Shown here one piece after another: positions 1 through 10,645 of a stretch of DNA of 64,000 nucleotides. The notes under the pieces were generated by a model. That model made no database searches. It was given only the letters and a program-made list of their open reading frames with translations, and had not been told where the DNA came from. A program made the translations under genes and the position numbers. The stretch's first letter is position 1; the number at the start of each line of letters is the position of its first letter. The stretch is from Aspidapion aeneum (taxonomy: Eukaryota; Arthropoda; Insecta; Coleoptera; Brentidae), in the NCBI GenBank assembly GCA_963576565.1, contig OY755042.1, positions 101,984,185 to 102,048,184 of the forward strand. The letters run 5' to 3'.

Positions 1-496
1 TATGGTGACTTTTAGCAACTTGGCTTCGTGAGCCGCCGCCAGGAGATCGAACACTTGAGCGGCATTTCAGTGCGACTTTAATAAAAGATCAAGGTTATTG
101 TGTAAGAAAAAATTATTAAAAAATTGAATTTTTCTCAATTTAATGTTTCCTGATTAAAGCTAAAATAACGAAATAAATAATAATGACTATTTCTTCGTCT
201 TTTAAAAGTGGAAATCTTACTTTGATTGCTTCTGTTTAGTAATAAAAATCTATTAATGCATTTTGAGTCACAGCTCCTGAATATGCGCGTCTTTGGTCCC
301 TCACTGACCTTGCTTTCCATAAGTTCATCCTTTTTTATACGCTTCTCATAAAGGATAAACTTTCGAAGTCGAGCCCTGTATATATTATTCAAGCGGTGAC
401 AGGTCCTACTGGACCCCTATCTTTGTTTCTTGTAACCATTGCCTCTATGCATCTAGACCCTTATGGGTCCATTGTGCCCACTTACATACTAAGTTT
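1..496. other. No gene recognised
   Basis: AT-rich sequence with only short chance reading frames. The 85-codon minus-strand frame here has no recognisable motif and ordinary AT-rich composition, so I do not call it a gene. Confidence 0.6.
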
Positions 497-1118
497 GACC
501 AGGTCTATCAAAATGGACGGGCCACGATCCTCCACTTTGTTGACGTCACATCCGGGGCTGATTTTTTTTTTGATGGTCACGTTACGACACAGCTGATTGT
601 CTTTAAAATTTTGAAGTTGGAATGACGGTTCATGGATATTTGATTTTTTGTTAAATAAAGCCGTTTTTGAGATTGTTTTTACTTTATTCTGGCAGAACAA
701 TTTTTTTTAAATGTATAGTAAGCCCTAATTTTTCATAGCCGCTTCATTAGCTCACACAAAAATTAAGTTTAAAGCAGAAGCGAATGTGACAATCACATAT
801 GACAAAGTCAAATACATGTCAAATATAACAGTTGGCATGTGGTACATGGCGGGTAATTTGAATTCAAAATAAGGAATGCTAAATCTTGAAGATTTTAACC
901 TTTTAATCATGTTGCTTCCTTACAAACCTTTGGTGGAATATCGGGATGGTGTCTGAGAATATTTCACTGAAATTTTGCGGAAATCTGTAGTGTCATTTTG
1001 AAAATATCATAAAAAAACGTCTGACCTCCCATAAGACCCAATGTAAAATTCAGCTCCGGGTGAACAGCTGATTTTTTCAGGGTCGTGGCCTCTATTTTTG
1101 TGTTGGCCTTGGTTTGAC
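497..1118 (+). repeat. Interspersed repeat family X, copy 1
   Basis: Seen: this block recurs in inverted orientation at 24605-25425, and in part at 8500-8735 (its right half) and 48220-48520 (its left half). Shared landmarks are a TGACGTCA palindrome near the left end, the string GCTCACACAAAAATTAA in the middle, and CCCAATGTAAAATTCAG near the right end. The two ends are weakly inverted relative to each other (both carry a GGCCACGA-type core), which suggests a degenerate terminal-inverted-repeat element. No coding capacity is seen. Superfamily is not assignable from what I can see. Confidence 0.75.
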
Positions 1119-2082
1119 TAAAGTGGCATCTTTCCGTTTTGTCACCTTAACACTACCCTACCCTATAAAAACAACGAAAATGCTCCACCCTGTACAGTAA
1201 ATGAGCTTACTCCACCATAGTAAAAAATGGATTTACGCTCCCGGGCGGGATTTGAGGTTAATCTGCACTGCCTCCGGAGGCGAGCATTTTTGACTACTCT
1301 GTCCAAAACCTTTATCCTCCGGGGACGTCACTGAAGAAAGGCACTTTCTATATGGGAGTAGTGTTGCCGCCGAGACGAGAGATTCTCGCCTCTCGTCTCG
1401 TCTCACGAGACGAGACAAGAAAAATAGTTTTTCTCGAATGAAAGCTCGAGACGAGACGAGACAAAGACACTCTCTCGTGGAGAGATTCTCGTTTCTCTCG
1501 TTCTTTCGAGCAAAAAAATTTGGTTTTATAAATTTTTATGATTTACTATATGTTCGTATTGACCTATTATAGAGTTAAGTTGATATTTATGTACTGATTT
1601 TTTTAATAAGTTATGCAAAAATTCATATATTCCTCCCTTGACAACATGTACTGTGGCTTACCTTTCGTTTACTTGAAATCAGATAAAGAAAATCCAAAAA
1701 TGTAATTAAATTGTCCTGTTACTGTTGATGCTTACGTACTGAACATTATTTTTTGGAAATTATTCGTAAGCGGGAAATTTTAATTTTCTTTTGTAGCTTT
1801 TATCGTGAATTTTTGTTATTTGGAAATTTGTTGATTTAAAAATAATGTTTTTGGACGATTCTTTAGAGAGCTAAAATTCTGAAAATTAAATAATTCTCTT
1901 ATGGAAATTAGTTTGTTTTTTATTTTAACAAATATGGAAAATTCAAATGAAAAATCGGCCAGTTAAAATAGGGTAAGTGTGCGTTTATTTAAAAAAAACA
2001 TAGAAATTTCTTGCAAAACATGTTTTTCCCTAAAAAATTACGAAAAATTAAGATTAAAACAAAGTTATTTTAAAAAAACGTT

Positions 2083-2787
2083 TTGGTTAGTTTTGAGAGC
2101 AACGCCTGCGCCTGGTTACAGGCTCTACCTTCGCCTGCTCTAGGGAACCTTTTGGATAATTCCACTTTTCATATTTCCATCTCGTTACGTTTGGGCCAAC
2201 CTTTGTGCGAGATACACGACTGCACTTGCGGCAAAACCGTAGACATTTATGGGCACCACGCCCTAAGCTGCTACAAAAGTGCCGGTCGTTTATCTCGCCA
2301 CGGGTTTCTCAACAATATTATCAGGAGGGATCTTGTATCTGCAGGAATACTCTCAGTGCTTGAACCTCCTGGTATGTTCAGGGGAGATGGAAAGCGAGTA
2401 GATGGTTTGTCTTTGTTTCCCTGGTGCAGAGGAAAATCCCTAATTTGGGACGCCACTTGCAGAGATGCTTTTGCATTTTCTTATCTTGACAAAACATCAA
2501 TAAAATCAGGAGAAGCTGCCCGTAACGGAGAAAAACAAAAGCAAAAAAAATACGAAGAGCTGGAAGCCAAAGGGTACATTTTCGTACCCTTTAGCGTCGA
2601 AACATTGGGGCCCTGGGGTGAAGAAGCTAAATCTTTTGTTCAAAAATTATCAAAATTAATAAATAATAAAAATGCAAATTGCTTCATTAAACAACAAATA
2701 GGTTTTGCAATTCAACGCGGCAACGCAGCTTCAATTCTAGGAACAATCCCAGACGATAATGGTTCAGAGGAAATTTTTTATTGTTGA
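2083..2787 (+). CDS. Restriction-like nuclease domain ORF (retroelement-type)
   Basis: A 234-residue open frame with no stops. Visible order: C42, CTCG at 47-50, HHALSC at 58-63 and RH at 72-73 (a probable zinc site), then E94, GKRVDG at 103-108, and WDATC at 122-126. The spaced acidic residues D107 and D123 and the zinc cluster fit a PD-(D/E)XK-like restriction-type endonuclease, as found C-terminal to the reverse transcriptase in some non-LTR elements. From memory, close relatives in invertebrates follow a reverse transcriptase, so this looks like a detached C-terminal piece. The ATG is the first in frame, but an acceptor-like TTGGTTAG lies just upstream at about 2077-2084, so the true 5' end may be an exon boundary. 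It sits inside a hAT-like element, which is not its expected carrier. Being intact while surrounded by decay is notable. Function is inferred from motifs only. Confidence 0.6.
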   Translation: MVSFESNACAWLQALPSPALGNLLDNSTFHISISLRLGQPLCEIHDCTCGKTVDIYGHHALSCYKSAGRLSRHGFLNNIIRRDLVSAGILSVLEPPGMFRGDGKRVDGLSLFPWCRGKSLIWDATCRDAFAFSYLDKTSIKSGEAARNGEKQKQKKYEELEAKGYIFVPFSVETLGPWGEEAKSFVQKLSKLINNKNANCFIKQQIGFAIQRGNAASILGTIPDDNGSEEIFYC

Positions 2788-3233
2788 TGTTTCCTTTTTT
2801 GTTTTTTTTTTTAGTTTTACAATTATATTTATTTCTTTGATTTTATTATTAATTTGATCAATTGTTATACATTAATTATACCTTGTTTTATGTAAAAAAA
2901 ATCAAATATTTTCGCAAGGAAAGTCTTTGATTTCCAGAATCTGGAAATTCCATAGAGATCTTCAAGACCCAAGTATTTTATATAATAGATTTGTTGTCTT
3001 TATTTTTCAAAATTTTTCAAAGAAAACCCAAATCCTTGGTTGTCAAGGCATGGATCTTTACAAAGACCACAATTTTTTTTTTAAAAGCACATTTTAAGTA
3101 AACGAAATTTTATCCGGTACTTATATTGTAAAATCTAAATAGTTCCGTTAGAAGTAACTTCATACCTATAATCAGAAATTTATGAAAATATAGTATACGA
3201 TACATCGTTTAAACTTCCATACCATAAATAATA

Positions 3234-3662
3234 GGGACATTTTGGGTCGCGTATTTTACACTTTGTTACCGTTATTGTTATTACTGAGTCTGCGCATTAG
3301 CAGCTTCTCGCTCCTTTTGTTATGTACGGTAACGGCGCCCGGTACTTACGGTGGCCGGCCGTTAATGTTACCTCTATTTTTTAAGGTTAGTTTTGTATTG
3401 TTTTGTTGAATGCAGTCGAATTTTTTACTATAATTGGGTAGTTTGGTTTGTAAAAAGCCATAAATCTAATAAAAATAAATTAACAAATATAAATAAACAA
3501 AAAGTTGAAGGTGTGTGAAACTACTAAATTAACGTTTGTGTTATGTTATCTTAAGTGTTCCAAAATCTATCTTTTTTGCCCTGAATGTTGCTGTTATTCT
3601 TAGTAACAATAACGGTAACAGCTGTCAAATTTTCTGTTATTTGACCTGACCCAAAATGTCCC
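3234..3662. mobile_element. TA-flanked MITE nested in the hAT-like element
   Basis: The inverted termini GGGACATTTTGGGTC match over 15-16 bp, with TA on each side (3232-3233 and 3663-3664). A second inverted pair lies inside (TGTTACCGTTATTGTTA near 3264 and its complement near 3605). No coding capacity. The end sequence resembles that of the MITE at 15430-15705 only in its first GGGAC. TA duplication suggests Tc1/mariner-type mobilisation. Confidence 0.75.
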
Positions 3663-3852
3663 TAATATCTCAAAAACTTTTTATATCAGATATAAATCAC
3701 GAGACATGAGACGACACCAAAGAAAGGCTCTCTCGAGCGATAGAAGAGTCCTATCATCGAGACGAGAGAACCATTTTATCTCGTATAACGAGGCGAGACG
3801 AGAGAAGGCTTTCTCTGGTCTCGTCTCGTCTCGCGGCAACACTATATGGGAG

Positions 3853-5143
3853 TATTCCCCACAAAAAGTGACTGACGATAAACCGACGCCCACTTAAAAA
3901 ATGTTAGGAAACGTTTGCGACAATATTCATGAGCCCGTATGTTTGTATATTGTTATTTCGAGTGTATAGAACTATTTTGTTTCTTTTGCAGGGTCGGAGA
4001 ACGAAAACATAGGGTAGAGTTTAATAGCAACAGCCCGCAGGGGCCTCGGATAAACACATTTTCCTTCTGATAACCCGCCACGGAATATATAGATATACAA
4101 GAGAGATATTTTAATCTGGTAAGTTTGTAATTACCTTATACCTAAAATAATTTCGGGAAGCATGACGCATATTATAAGATAAAATATTATTTAAGTTTAT
4201 AATGTTTGTTTCAAACTCTAAATCTCTCAAACTGATAGAAACTTTATAGGAGGAGACATAGGCAAGCGCACAGAAGGACCTGGGGGGCACGATCCCCCCT
4301 AATCCATGTAGCCAAAAATACAAAATATTATATATTATAACTATAACGAACTACAGCACCGATTACAAACTAAACTTTGCAGGGCATAAAGCGAGCTTGT
4401 AAGCAGATATATTTTTCTGTCCGCGTCTTAAAATACAAAATGAAGGACAGAATCAATTCAAACTTGTTGATTCTTATATTGAAAAATTTTTTAACAATTT
4501 TTTTACTACGTACAAGGTCCAAATTTAAATTAAATTAAATATTAAATGATTAAAATCAGTCTTAAACTTTGCAAGAACAAACCGTCTGTTTTATCCCCAT
4601 GACTGGTTCAACTGTCAGCAATATGATGGGTGCCGGTCGGCTGGGCTTAAGTTGGTTTTTGGTCAACATGTGATGTTGTGCGCTGTTTATTGTAAAAAAT
4701 ATCTTGCGCATTTTGTGACGGTAAGTACATTTATTAGAGACTTTCCAAAATTTTGTTTCACATTGAACAACTAGTGGGTTTAGGTATTATTCATAATAGG
4801 GTGTTTGACAGTAGTAAAAAATAAATATGTAGTTATTTTTAGATATCTCTTTAGGTCTGTAGGGATTGCTAAAAACAAATTTTTTTGTTTAATTTTTTCT
4901 TAAATTCATAGTTCTTTTAATTAAATAAATTCATTGAATTAAAACAATTAGCCACGTGATTCAAAACAGGCGGTCTACAAATCAGCTGCGAATGACGTCA
5001 CAAAACAGTAAACGCCTCGAACGAACCTATCTTCTGTGTTATTTTCTTATGGATGGTAATGTTTGCGTTGGTTTAAAGTGAAGTGTGAATTATCGTCGTA
5101 AATTAGATTTTATTTTGTGTTTTGCCTATAAAAAATATTTCCA
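3853..5143. other. No gene recognised; one exon-like start
   Basis: No recognisable gene. At 4673-4720 there is a 16-codon open frame from ATG ending at GTAAGT, an exon-like arrangement similar in style to 5144-5242, but too short to identify. A TGACGTCA palindrome lies at 4993-5000 upstream of the exon at 5144. Confidence 0.5.
4993..5000. promoter_or_regulatory. CRE-like palindrome upstream of the 5144 exon
   Basis: Perfect TGACGTCA within GCGAATGACGTCACA. A nearly identical context (GCAATGACGTCACAGCGCAG on the minus strand) lies at 6066-6073 upstream of the opposing THAP exon. The two sites flank the convergent exon pair symmetrically, so they may be promoter elements or remnants of the element's inverted ends. 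Confidence 0.4.
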
Positions 5144-5242
5144 ATGGAAAACGGATTCTCCAAAGCCGATAGCTCCAACTTGCCAATGCTGCATTTCTTT
5201 ATGGTGGCAGGCTTCTTTGCCAACCAACCAACCAATGTTGAT
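5144..5242 (+). CDS. First exon, SWIM/YqaJ-associated protein N-terminus
   Basis: Thirty-three codons from ATG run directly into a consensus donor GTAAGT at 5243. The peptide begins MENGFSKADSSNLPM and continues with a hydrophobic FFMVAGFF segment. From memory, this S-K-A-D-S-S-N-L-P...F-M-V start is the N-terminus of insect proteins with a SWIM zinc finger and a YqaJ-like exonuclease domain that spread with DNA transposons. No downstream exon is visible before the opposing THAP exon at 5796-5978, so only the 5' end of the gene survives. A CRE-like TGACGTCA lies about 150 bp upstream. The identification rests on a remembered family pattern and needs a database search. Confidence 0.5.
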
Positions 5243-5462
5243 GTAAGTTTTCGATGAGTTGTTTTGTATATAACTGAAAGTTCTTTTATGATATTCTTCG
5301 CCTACTTTTACTCATTTAGATTTTGCGGTTAGGTTATATGTTTTGCTTTTTTGTTTAATATGCCACTTACAATAGATTCAATTAAATACCGAATCATTAT
5401 TATTTTAAGCATTAAGAAACAATCAAAAATTTCAGGACAGGGAGGCAAAAAGTATACGACCA

Positions 5463-5645
5463 GCAATACTTGAAGTACTGCATAGGTTACACTGCATAGT
5501 CCTGCGTAGGTACTGCCTAGTCCTGCCTATGCATTGCCTAGTCTTGCATATGCACTGCTCAGTCCTACATTTAGACTGCATGTGCACTGCCTAATCCTGC
5601 ATTTAAAAGTACTCCCTAGTCCTGCCTAATAACTGCCTAGCACCG
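5463..5645. repeat. Irregular minisatellite, CTGCCTAGTCCTGC-type unit
   Basis: About nine degenerate units of roughly 17-22 bp built on ACTGCCTAGTCCTGCAT. It lies between the two convergent exons at 5144 and 5978, where the rest of both genes would be expected if they formed one element. Confidence 0.7.
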
Positions 5646-5795
5646 CCTAAAAATTTGTACACTTTTCTGCCTATTATAGTTGTTTACCCCTTGTAATAAA
5701 CATAACCTCAAAAATTTAATCGTCGTTTACGAAATAGTTATATATATTATAGACAACGTGAGAAAAATTAACAGAAACAATTTAGTTATACTCAC

Positions 5796-5978
5796 ATCAA
5801 AGTGATCTTTACAAATGTATAGTGAAGATGTATTAGATAAGGCCCTTGGGTCTCTTCGAGCAAGTTCTATCCAATGTTTCCGTTCTTTTACTGCTGTAGG
5901 CACATGAAAAAATAGTTTTTCAGGTGTTTTTATGCTAGTATTCGAACACTGAGGCACTAAACACCACTTATAGGACAT
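5796..5978 (-). CDS. THAP zinc-finger domain, first exon
   Basis: From ATG at 5978 the minus strand encodes 61 residues and then meets a donor GTGAGT at 5795-5790. The peptide has the THAP C2CH pattern: C6 and C11 (CLVPQC), FFHVP at 24-27, the invariant W of RKHWI at about 36, and CKDHF at 56-60. The AVPTF-type end of the domain would lie on the next exon, which is not visible. Known: THAP domains bind DNA and occur in P-element, Kolobok-type and related transposases as well as host regulators. An upstream in-frame ATG at 6074 would add 32 hydrophobic residues with no family support, so I prefer 5978. It points towards the exon at 5144-5242, with a CRE-like TGACGTCA about 90 bp upstream. Confidence 0.75.
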
Positions 5979-6065
5979 TTTTTGACATAAAAAACAGTAA
6001 AAACACAGACCAAAAACAAATAAACACATGAGAGCCGTGTATTTGTCCGCGAGTATACTGCGCTG

Positions 6066-6073
6066 TGACGTCA
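6066..6073. promoter_or_regulatory. CRE-like palindrome upstream of THAP exon
   Basis: Perfect TGACGTCA about 90 bp upstream of the THAP start codon, mirroring the site at 4993-5000. Confidence 0.4.
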
Positions 6074-6558
6074 TTGCAACGTCATGCTAGTAATGAGCGG
6101 TGTAGCGGCAAATTCACATCGGAAATTAGAAAACTTGATTTTAAATGTAGTCATGAAAAAATATACTATTTTAATAATTTTGTGTAGCAAATTAGGGACC
6201 TATGTATCATACTTTTGTAAAATTTGTCAAATACCCTATTCTGTGCACGCCTGTGGTTGGAGAGATCATGTTTTAGCTTTATTATAGTAGATTAAGTAAT
6301 ACGAGAAATGCCAAAACAGATAATCTTTGCTATAGAACGTTCCAGCAAACACGATTTTTTTTATTCCATGATTTCCCTAGATAAAAAGTTCCAGTGTATA
6401 TTACAGACCAACCACGTAATAGAGGCTATTAATTTTTTTCTACACAACAGGGTAAACAACGTGAATAAATAAAATTACCTACGTCGCATATAACAAAAAT
6501 TAATGGAGCCATGACGGATTTGATACCATTTCAAGCCCATTAGCACACTCCAAGTAAA

Positions 6559-8066
6559 CAGTGGTGTAGCGTGGGGGGCGCGGGGAGTTTGTCGACCCCC
6601 CCCCGCCCCGAGGGTACTGGTGCCCCATGGGTGCCTTTAGCGCCCTAAGCTTTATTAAGGAGCAGGGCCGGCAACGGCAAATTGAGAGGGCGGCAAAGCT
6701 GTCGCTAGGAAAGTAAAGACATGATGACCTTTTTTTTGGTCGCAAGATTGGAAACTACAGACACGATGACTTTTTTTTTTGGTTTTTTGGTCGCAAGATT
6801 GGAAAGTAAAGACATGATGACGTTTTTTTTTGTTTTTTGGTCGCAAGATTGGAAACTACAGACACGATCACCAGTATTTACTAAGACCTTAAGACTTAGC
6901 ATTGTAGACTGTTTTTTGTTTTTTGGTCGCAAGATTGGAAACTAAAGATATATGACTTTTTTTTTTTGGTTTTTTGGTCGCAAGATTGGAAAGAAAAGAC
7001 ATGATTACGTTTTTTTTTGTTTTTTGGTCGCAAGATTGGAAACTACAGACACGATCACCAGTATTTACTAAGACCTTAAGACAGCATTGTAGACTGGGTT
7101 CAAGTATCAAGTCTATAGACTTGATACCGACCGGTTTAAGTGTATGTATTTTTTTAACACTCACAGGTCAAATAACTGTAAAGATTTGGTTCACCCTAAT
7201 GTGCAATATATAAGCATTTCTTAGTGAGTTTCAATTCATATAAATTCAAATTAACTTTAGAAATAAAGAAAAACCACATAAAAATTTTGTTACCAAATGT
7301 CATTTTTTGGAAATTTAGTCCGTGCAGTTGTAGGATTCCCGTTAAAAATAGTCACAATTTGTAGTACCACCCCTGAGGGGTGGTTTAAAGTTCGAAAAAC
7401 AATAGAAATAATCCATGATTGACAAAAAAACTTACATACAAAAATATTCAAAGCTAAATAATACATAAATAACTTAAAACTATATCTGTAGATGCATTAC
7501 CGTATTAAATACGTATCAATATTTAAATACTGTAAAAAGCACAAGATATATTAGAATCCCTTTCAATTACTCATTCCCTAAAACAATCGACCATCTGTTT
7601 AATCGTCGCTAACTTGTCTAAAAAATTAACATGTAAAATATAGCGGACAGCTGACACTGACTTACACTGTTTTTATTCGACATTTCCTAGTAACATTTGG
7701 AGGTTTAAATATGGCTACCAATGTTAAACCAAAATATTTTATTATTTTTATTTATTTATAACCTTTGTGTGGAAATAATGTCTTTGTTACAACGAAAAAA
7801 GATGACCCATATCCCAAGGTATTTATGAACAATTTATATAAATATTAAAAACCTTCAACCAAAATGTAGACTTTTAAACCTAGGATTGTAGCACTTAGCA
7901 CTGTAGACCTTTAGTAAATACTGGTGGATGAGTTTTTTTTGTTTTTGTGGTCGTAAGATTGGAAACTAAAGACATGAGCTATTTTTTTTTTTTTATTTGC
8001 AAGATTTTCGATGGGCGCCCTTGTTATCTGTCGACCTCCCGCCCCTTCAGGCACGCTACGCGGCTG
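6559..8066. mobile_element. hAT-like element, CAGTGGYGTAGCGTG family, 1508 bp
   Basis: The termini CAGTGGTGTAGCGTG and CACGCTACGCGGCTG (inverted, imperfect) are flanked by the 8-bp duplication CAAGTAAA/CAAGTAAG. The uninterrupted target occurs at about 43205-43230, which confirms the boundaries. A 179-bp relative lies at 50289-50467. The interior holds a tandem repeat (6715-7095) and a perfect palindrome GTATCAAGTC/GACTTGATAC at about 7104-7127. No transposase. Confidence 0.85.
6715..7095. repeat. Tandem repeat inside hAT-like element
   Basis: Six units of about 50-85 bp share GGTCGCAAGATTGGAAA followed by an ACATGATGAC-type string and a T-run. A seventh, diverged unit lies at about 7945-7990. 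All small frames across it are repeat translations. Confidence 0.8.
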
Positions 8067-8499
8067 CAAGTAAGCTCCATGCTATATCAGCCTTGAAAAC
8101 AGTTTTTTGTAAATATCTCAGAAACGAAACCTCATATAAAGTTTTTGGTTATAACACAAATTATTGAGAAAAATATTTTCTACTATACGCTGAAAACTAT
8201 ATTTTGATGCGTTGTTCAGTTAAAAAGTTAGCATATTTAAATTTTTAAACTGTTAAAAAGTGTCATAATTTTACCTAAAAATTTCATGCAAATCGGTTCA
8301 GCAGCTCAGGAGCTATCGTGTTACGGACAGACATGCACACAAACACACACAGACAGACGTCACGCGGACATTGCTAAGATAGCTCCAAATACACCTAAGT
8401 AACACATTTTTGGCGTTTTCTGAAAAATAATTATCGGAAAAAATACCTTTTCTAGCCATAGCTGCGCAGGCTAGGAAGGTAAAAAACGAATGGCGGGAA

Positions 8500-8735
8500 G
8501 ATTTTAACCTTTTAATCATCTTTCTTCCTAAAAAAATTTTGTTGGAATATCGGTATAGTGTCTGAGAAAATTTCACCGAAATTTCGTGAAAATCTGTAGT
8601 GCCATTTTGAAAACATCACAAATCAACCTCTATTCTGCCATAACGCCCAATGTAAAATTCAGCCCACAATAAACAGCTGATTTTTTCAAGGTCGTGGCCT
8701 GTATTTTTTGTTGGCCTTGCCTTGATTGACAATTT
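8500..8735 (+). repeat. Interspersed repeat family X, partial copy 2
   Basis: Matches the right half of copy 1 (about 880-1118), including GATTTTAACCTTTTAATCAT and GCCCAATGTAAAATTCAGC. It abuts the hairpin-ended repeat that ends near 8478. Confidence 0.7.
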
Positions 8736-8907
8736 GACGACTATTAAAGCAAACATAGGTTACTATAAATCACGTGCTAAATCATTTGGATCCTCGGATA
8801 TTTTACAAGTGTAGTGTAATATGTCCCATATCGCTTGTCTTGCAATGTCTTTTTTTGGCGGCTACTAACCGCCGCGTTTAACCTGCCAGGATAAACCAAG
8901 TCAATGA

Positions 8908-10245
8908 CAATGGCGGCTGGTGACGTTATAAATTGGGGGGGGGGGGGGCAGAAATTTATATTGCATGGCAAACAGTGGCGGATCCAGGATTTCCGGTGGG
9001 GGGAGGGGCTATAGTGGCAGCAAAGAAATTGAGGTGTAAAATTTAGTAGCTAAAGGAGAATAATAGCGCCGCAGGCGAAATTTAAAAAAAGTAAATTAAG
9101 TATAATTTGTGACAAATTTTAAATAAGTGATGCTGCTAAACTAAAAAATAAGTTTTATGTTTGGCAGGGGGGGGGGGGCGAGCCCCTCTGGCCCCCCCCT
9201 GGATCCGCCACTGATGGAAAAGGAGACAAAAATACTTACTTAAACAATTTTTTATTTTAGCATTTTACAAACAAGCAGCTGGTGTAGTTTTTAGTTTATT
9301 TGTTTATAAATAAAGTCAGTTCGCCTTTCTTTTACATGCGCAAAGTGCTCGGATTAGCACCAGTTTCAGACTAATCATGGCCCTGTACCTCAAAAATCCG
9401 ACAGAATTTTAAACAGTCTAATAACTTACTAAATATATTTCTATTTTTTGCCACATTTTCATTATGTTTGGTAATGTTTTGCCTATAGGCACTATTCAAT
9501 TGGCACCTAATCAGTCTTGCCTAGCATAGAAAATTCTATGTGGTTATTTAACTAAGTTGCACTTACTTTGTGGATCACGCAGGATCACTTCGTGGATTGT
9601 TTTATAGTAAGACAAATAAAGCAAAAAAAAGCATTTCGTTTTTCACAACCGCACAACCAGTTTTCATCATCGTATAATTTTTATTACTTGCAGAAAAATT
9701 TTGGTTAATTGGTCTATGTGGCCTTAAGGATTTTATTTGTAATCGAAGTTCAAATATGTCAACATATTTAAATTTGCACAGTTAATTATATAATTGACGT
9801 TATTTATTTCCATTTTGAAAACAAACAAAAACAAACAATGGACACGCGACCGGCATGGCTTTTAGCTACTGACCTTGACGTACCCCAAATCAAACAAACT
9901 CATACGTCTTCACTAAGGATAGAACCGGCAACACGTAGGAAGGGCAACGAACGGTTTGGCACGATGAATGTGGCCGACGTCAACTAAAACAAATATTCCT
10001 CCCGCCTACGCGCGAGAACACTGCTGAAAAACGGGTGAAATTGAAATCTTGTCCCGCGCGGTGCTGCCGGCTTGTAATTATTTACGCTAAAAAAGTTTAC
10101 TAAGTTAACCACAGACTAAAAAACAAGAAATAGACATGTTGCAAGGAAAGATTTAACTTTTTTTTAAATAAATCAATTAAAAATACCGGTTGTCTAGTTT
10201 TGGGAGGGAACTGCCCCGTTGCCCTCCCTGTAGCTGCCGCCACTG
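8908..10245 (-). mobile_element. hAT-like element, CAGTGGCGGCTGCTACAG family, copy 1
   Basis: On the minus strand it starts CAGTGGCGGCAGCTACAGGG at 10245 and ends AGCCGCCATTG at 8908 (one terminal change). Flanks GTCAATGA and GCTAATGG could be a decayed 8-bp duplication (five of eight positions equal). It is homologous along most of its length to the element at 20274-21326. Its reading frame for the zinc-finger exon is more damaged than in that copy. A second hAT-like MITE is nested at 8973-9213. Confidence 0.75.
8973..9213. mobile_element. hAT-like MITE, CAGTGGCGGATCCAGG family, nested copy
   Basis: Termini CAGTGGCGGATCCAGG and CCTGGATCCGCCACTG are exact inverted repeats, flanked by ATGGCAAA and ATGGAAAA (seven of eight equal). 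The homologous element at 20274 has uninterrupted sequence at the matching point. G-runs follow each end. No coding capacity. Confidence 0.85.
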
Positions 10246-10645
10246 GCTAATGGATGATTGTGTATGACGCACTTTTAAAAAAACTTTCACTTACAATTTT
10301 TTATTTTTACAATGTTCAGGCCAGGTGTGCCTACGGCTTAAAGTTAATAAAAATGTCTCGTAGACTAGCGAAAAAGGGACGTTTGAATAAGTCGTTAAGT
10401 TAAGAAATGTCGGGATCAAACAAAAGCAAAACTTAATTTCAAAAGCAATTACTTTTTTGTTTTGTTTCTCCAAAAATTAATTTCTAGCTTAATAAAATTT
10501 ATTATGTCTGGAATAAAATTGTTAAAAAAGGTATTTGGTTAATAACTTGTTGTTTAATTTTGCTTCGCCACGATGTCGCTTTTTATAAATAAAAGCTATA
10601 GGTGTTATGACCCCCAGGATTTTTTAAAAGAGGAAAAAGTGTAAA

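Larger units (their letters stand above)
1359..3844. mobile_element. hAT-like element with foldback ends
   Basis: Seen: the ends are TAGTGTTGCCGC and its inverted complement, flanked by an exact 8-bp direct duplication TATGGGAG (1351-1358 and 3845-3852). Just inside, both ends carry imperfect GAGAC/GTCTC tandem motifs (about 1370-1500 and 3690-3835) that can fold back on each other. Known: an 8-bp target duplication and a T/C-A-G/A-N-G terminus are hallmarks of hAT elements. No hAT transposase is present, so it is non-autonomous. It carries a nuclease-like ORF at 2083-2787 and a nested MITE at 3234-3662. Confidence 0.8.
6504..8478 (+). repeat. Hairpin-ended interspersed repeat, interrupted copy
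   Basis: Segments 6504-6558 and 8067-8478 together match the repeat at 43172-44037. They share CATGACGGAT near the start, CCAAGTAAGCTC, CAGCCTTGAAAACAGTTTTT, a segment with CGGTTCAGC and a short GACAGACA run, and at the right end a hairpin with CTAGCC paired to GGCTAG around ATAGCTGCGCA. A terminal hairpin of this kind is Helitron-like, but no rolling-circle protein is visible. The copy is split by the hAT-like element at 6559-8066. Confidence 0.65.

Noticed and set aside
6500..7213. Several 60-90-codon frames on both strands
   Set aside because: They read the tandem repeat of a hAT-like element in different frames; strings such as QSCDQKTKKK repeat with the DNA unit.
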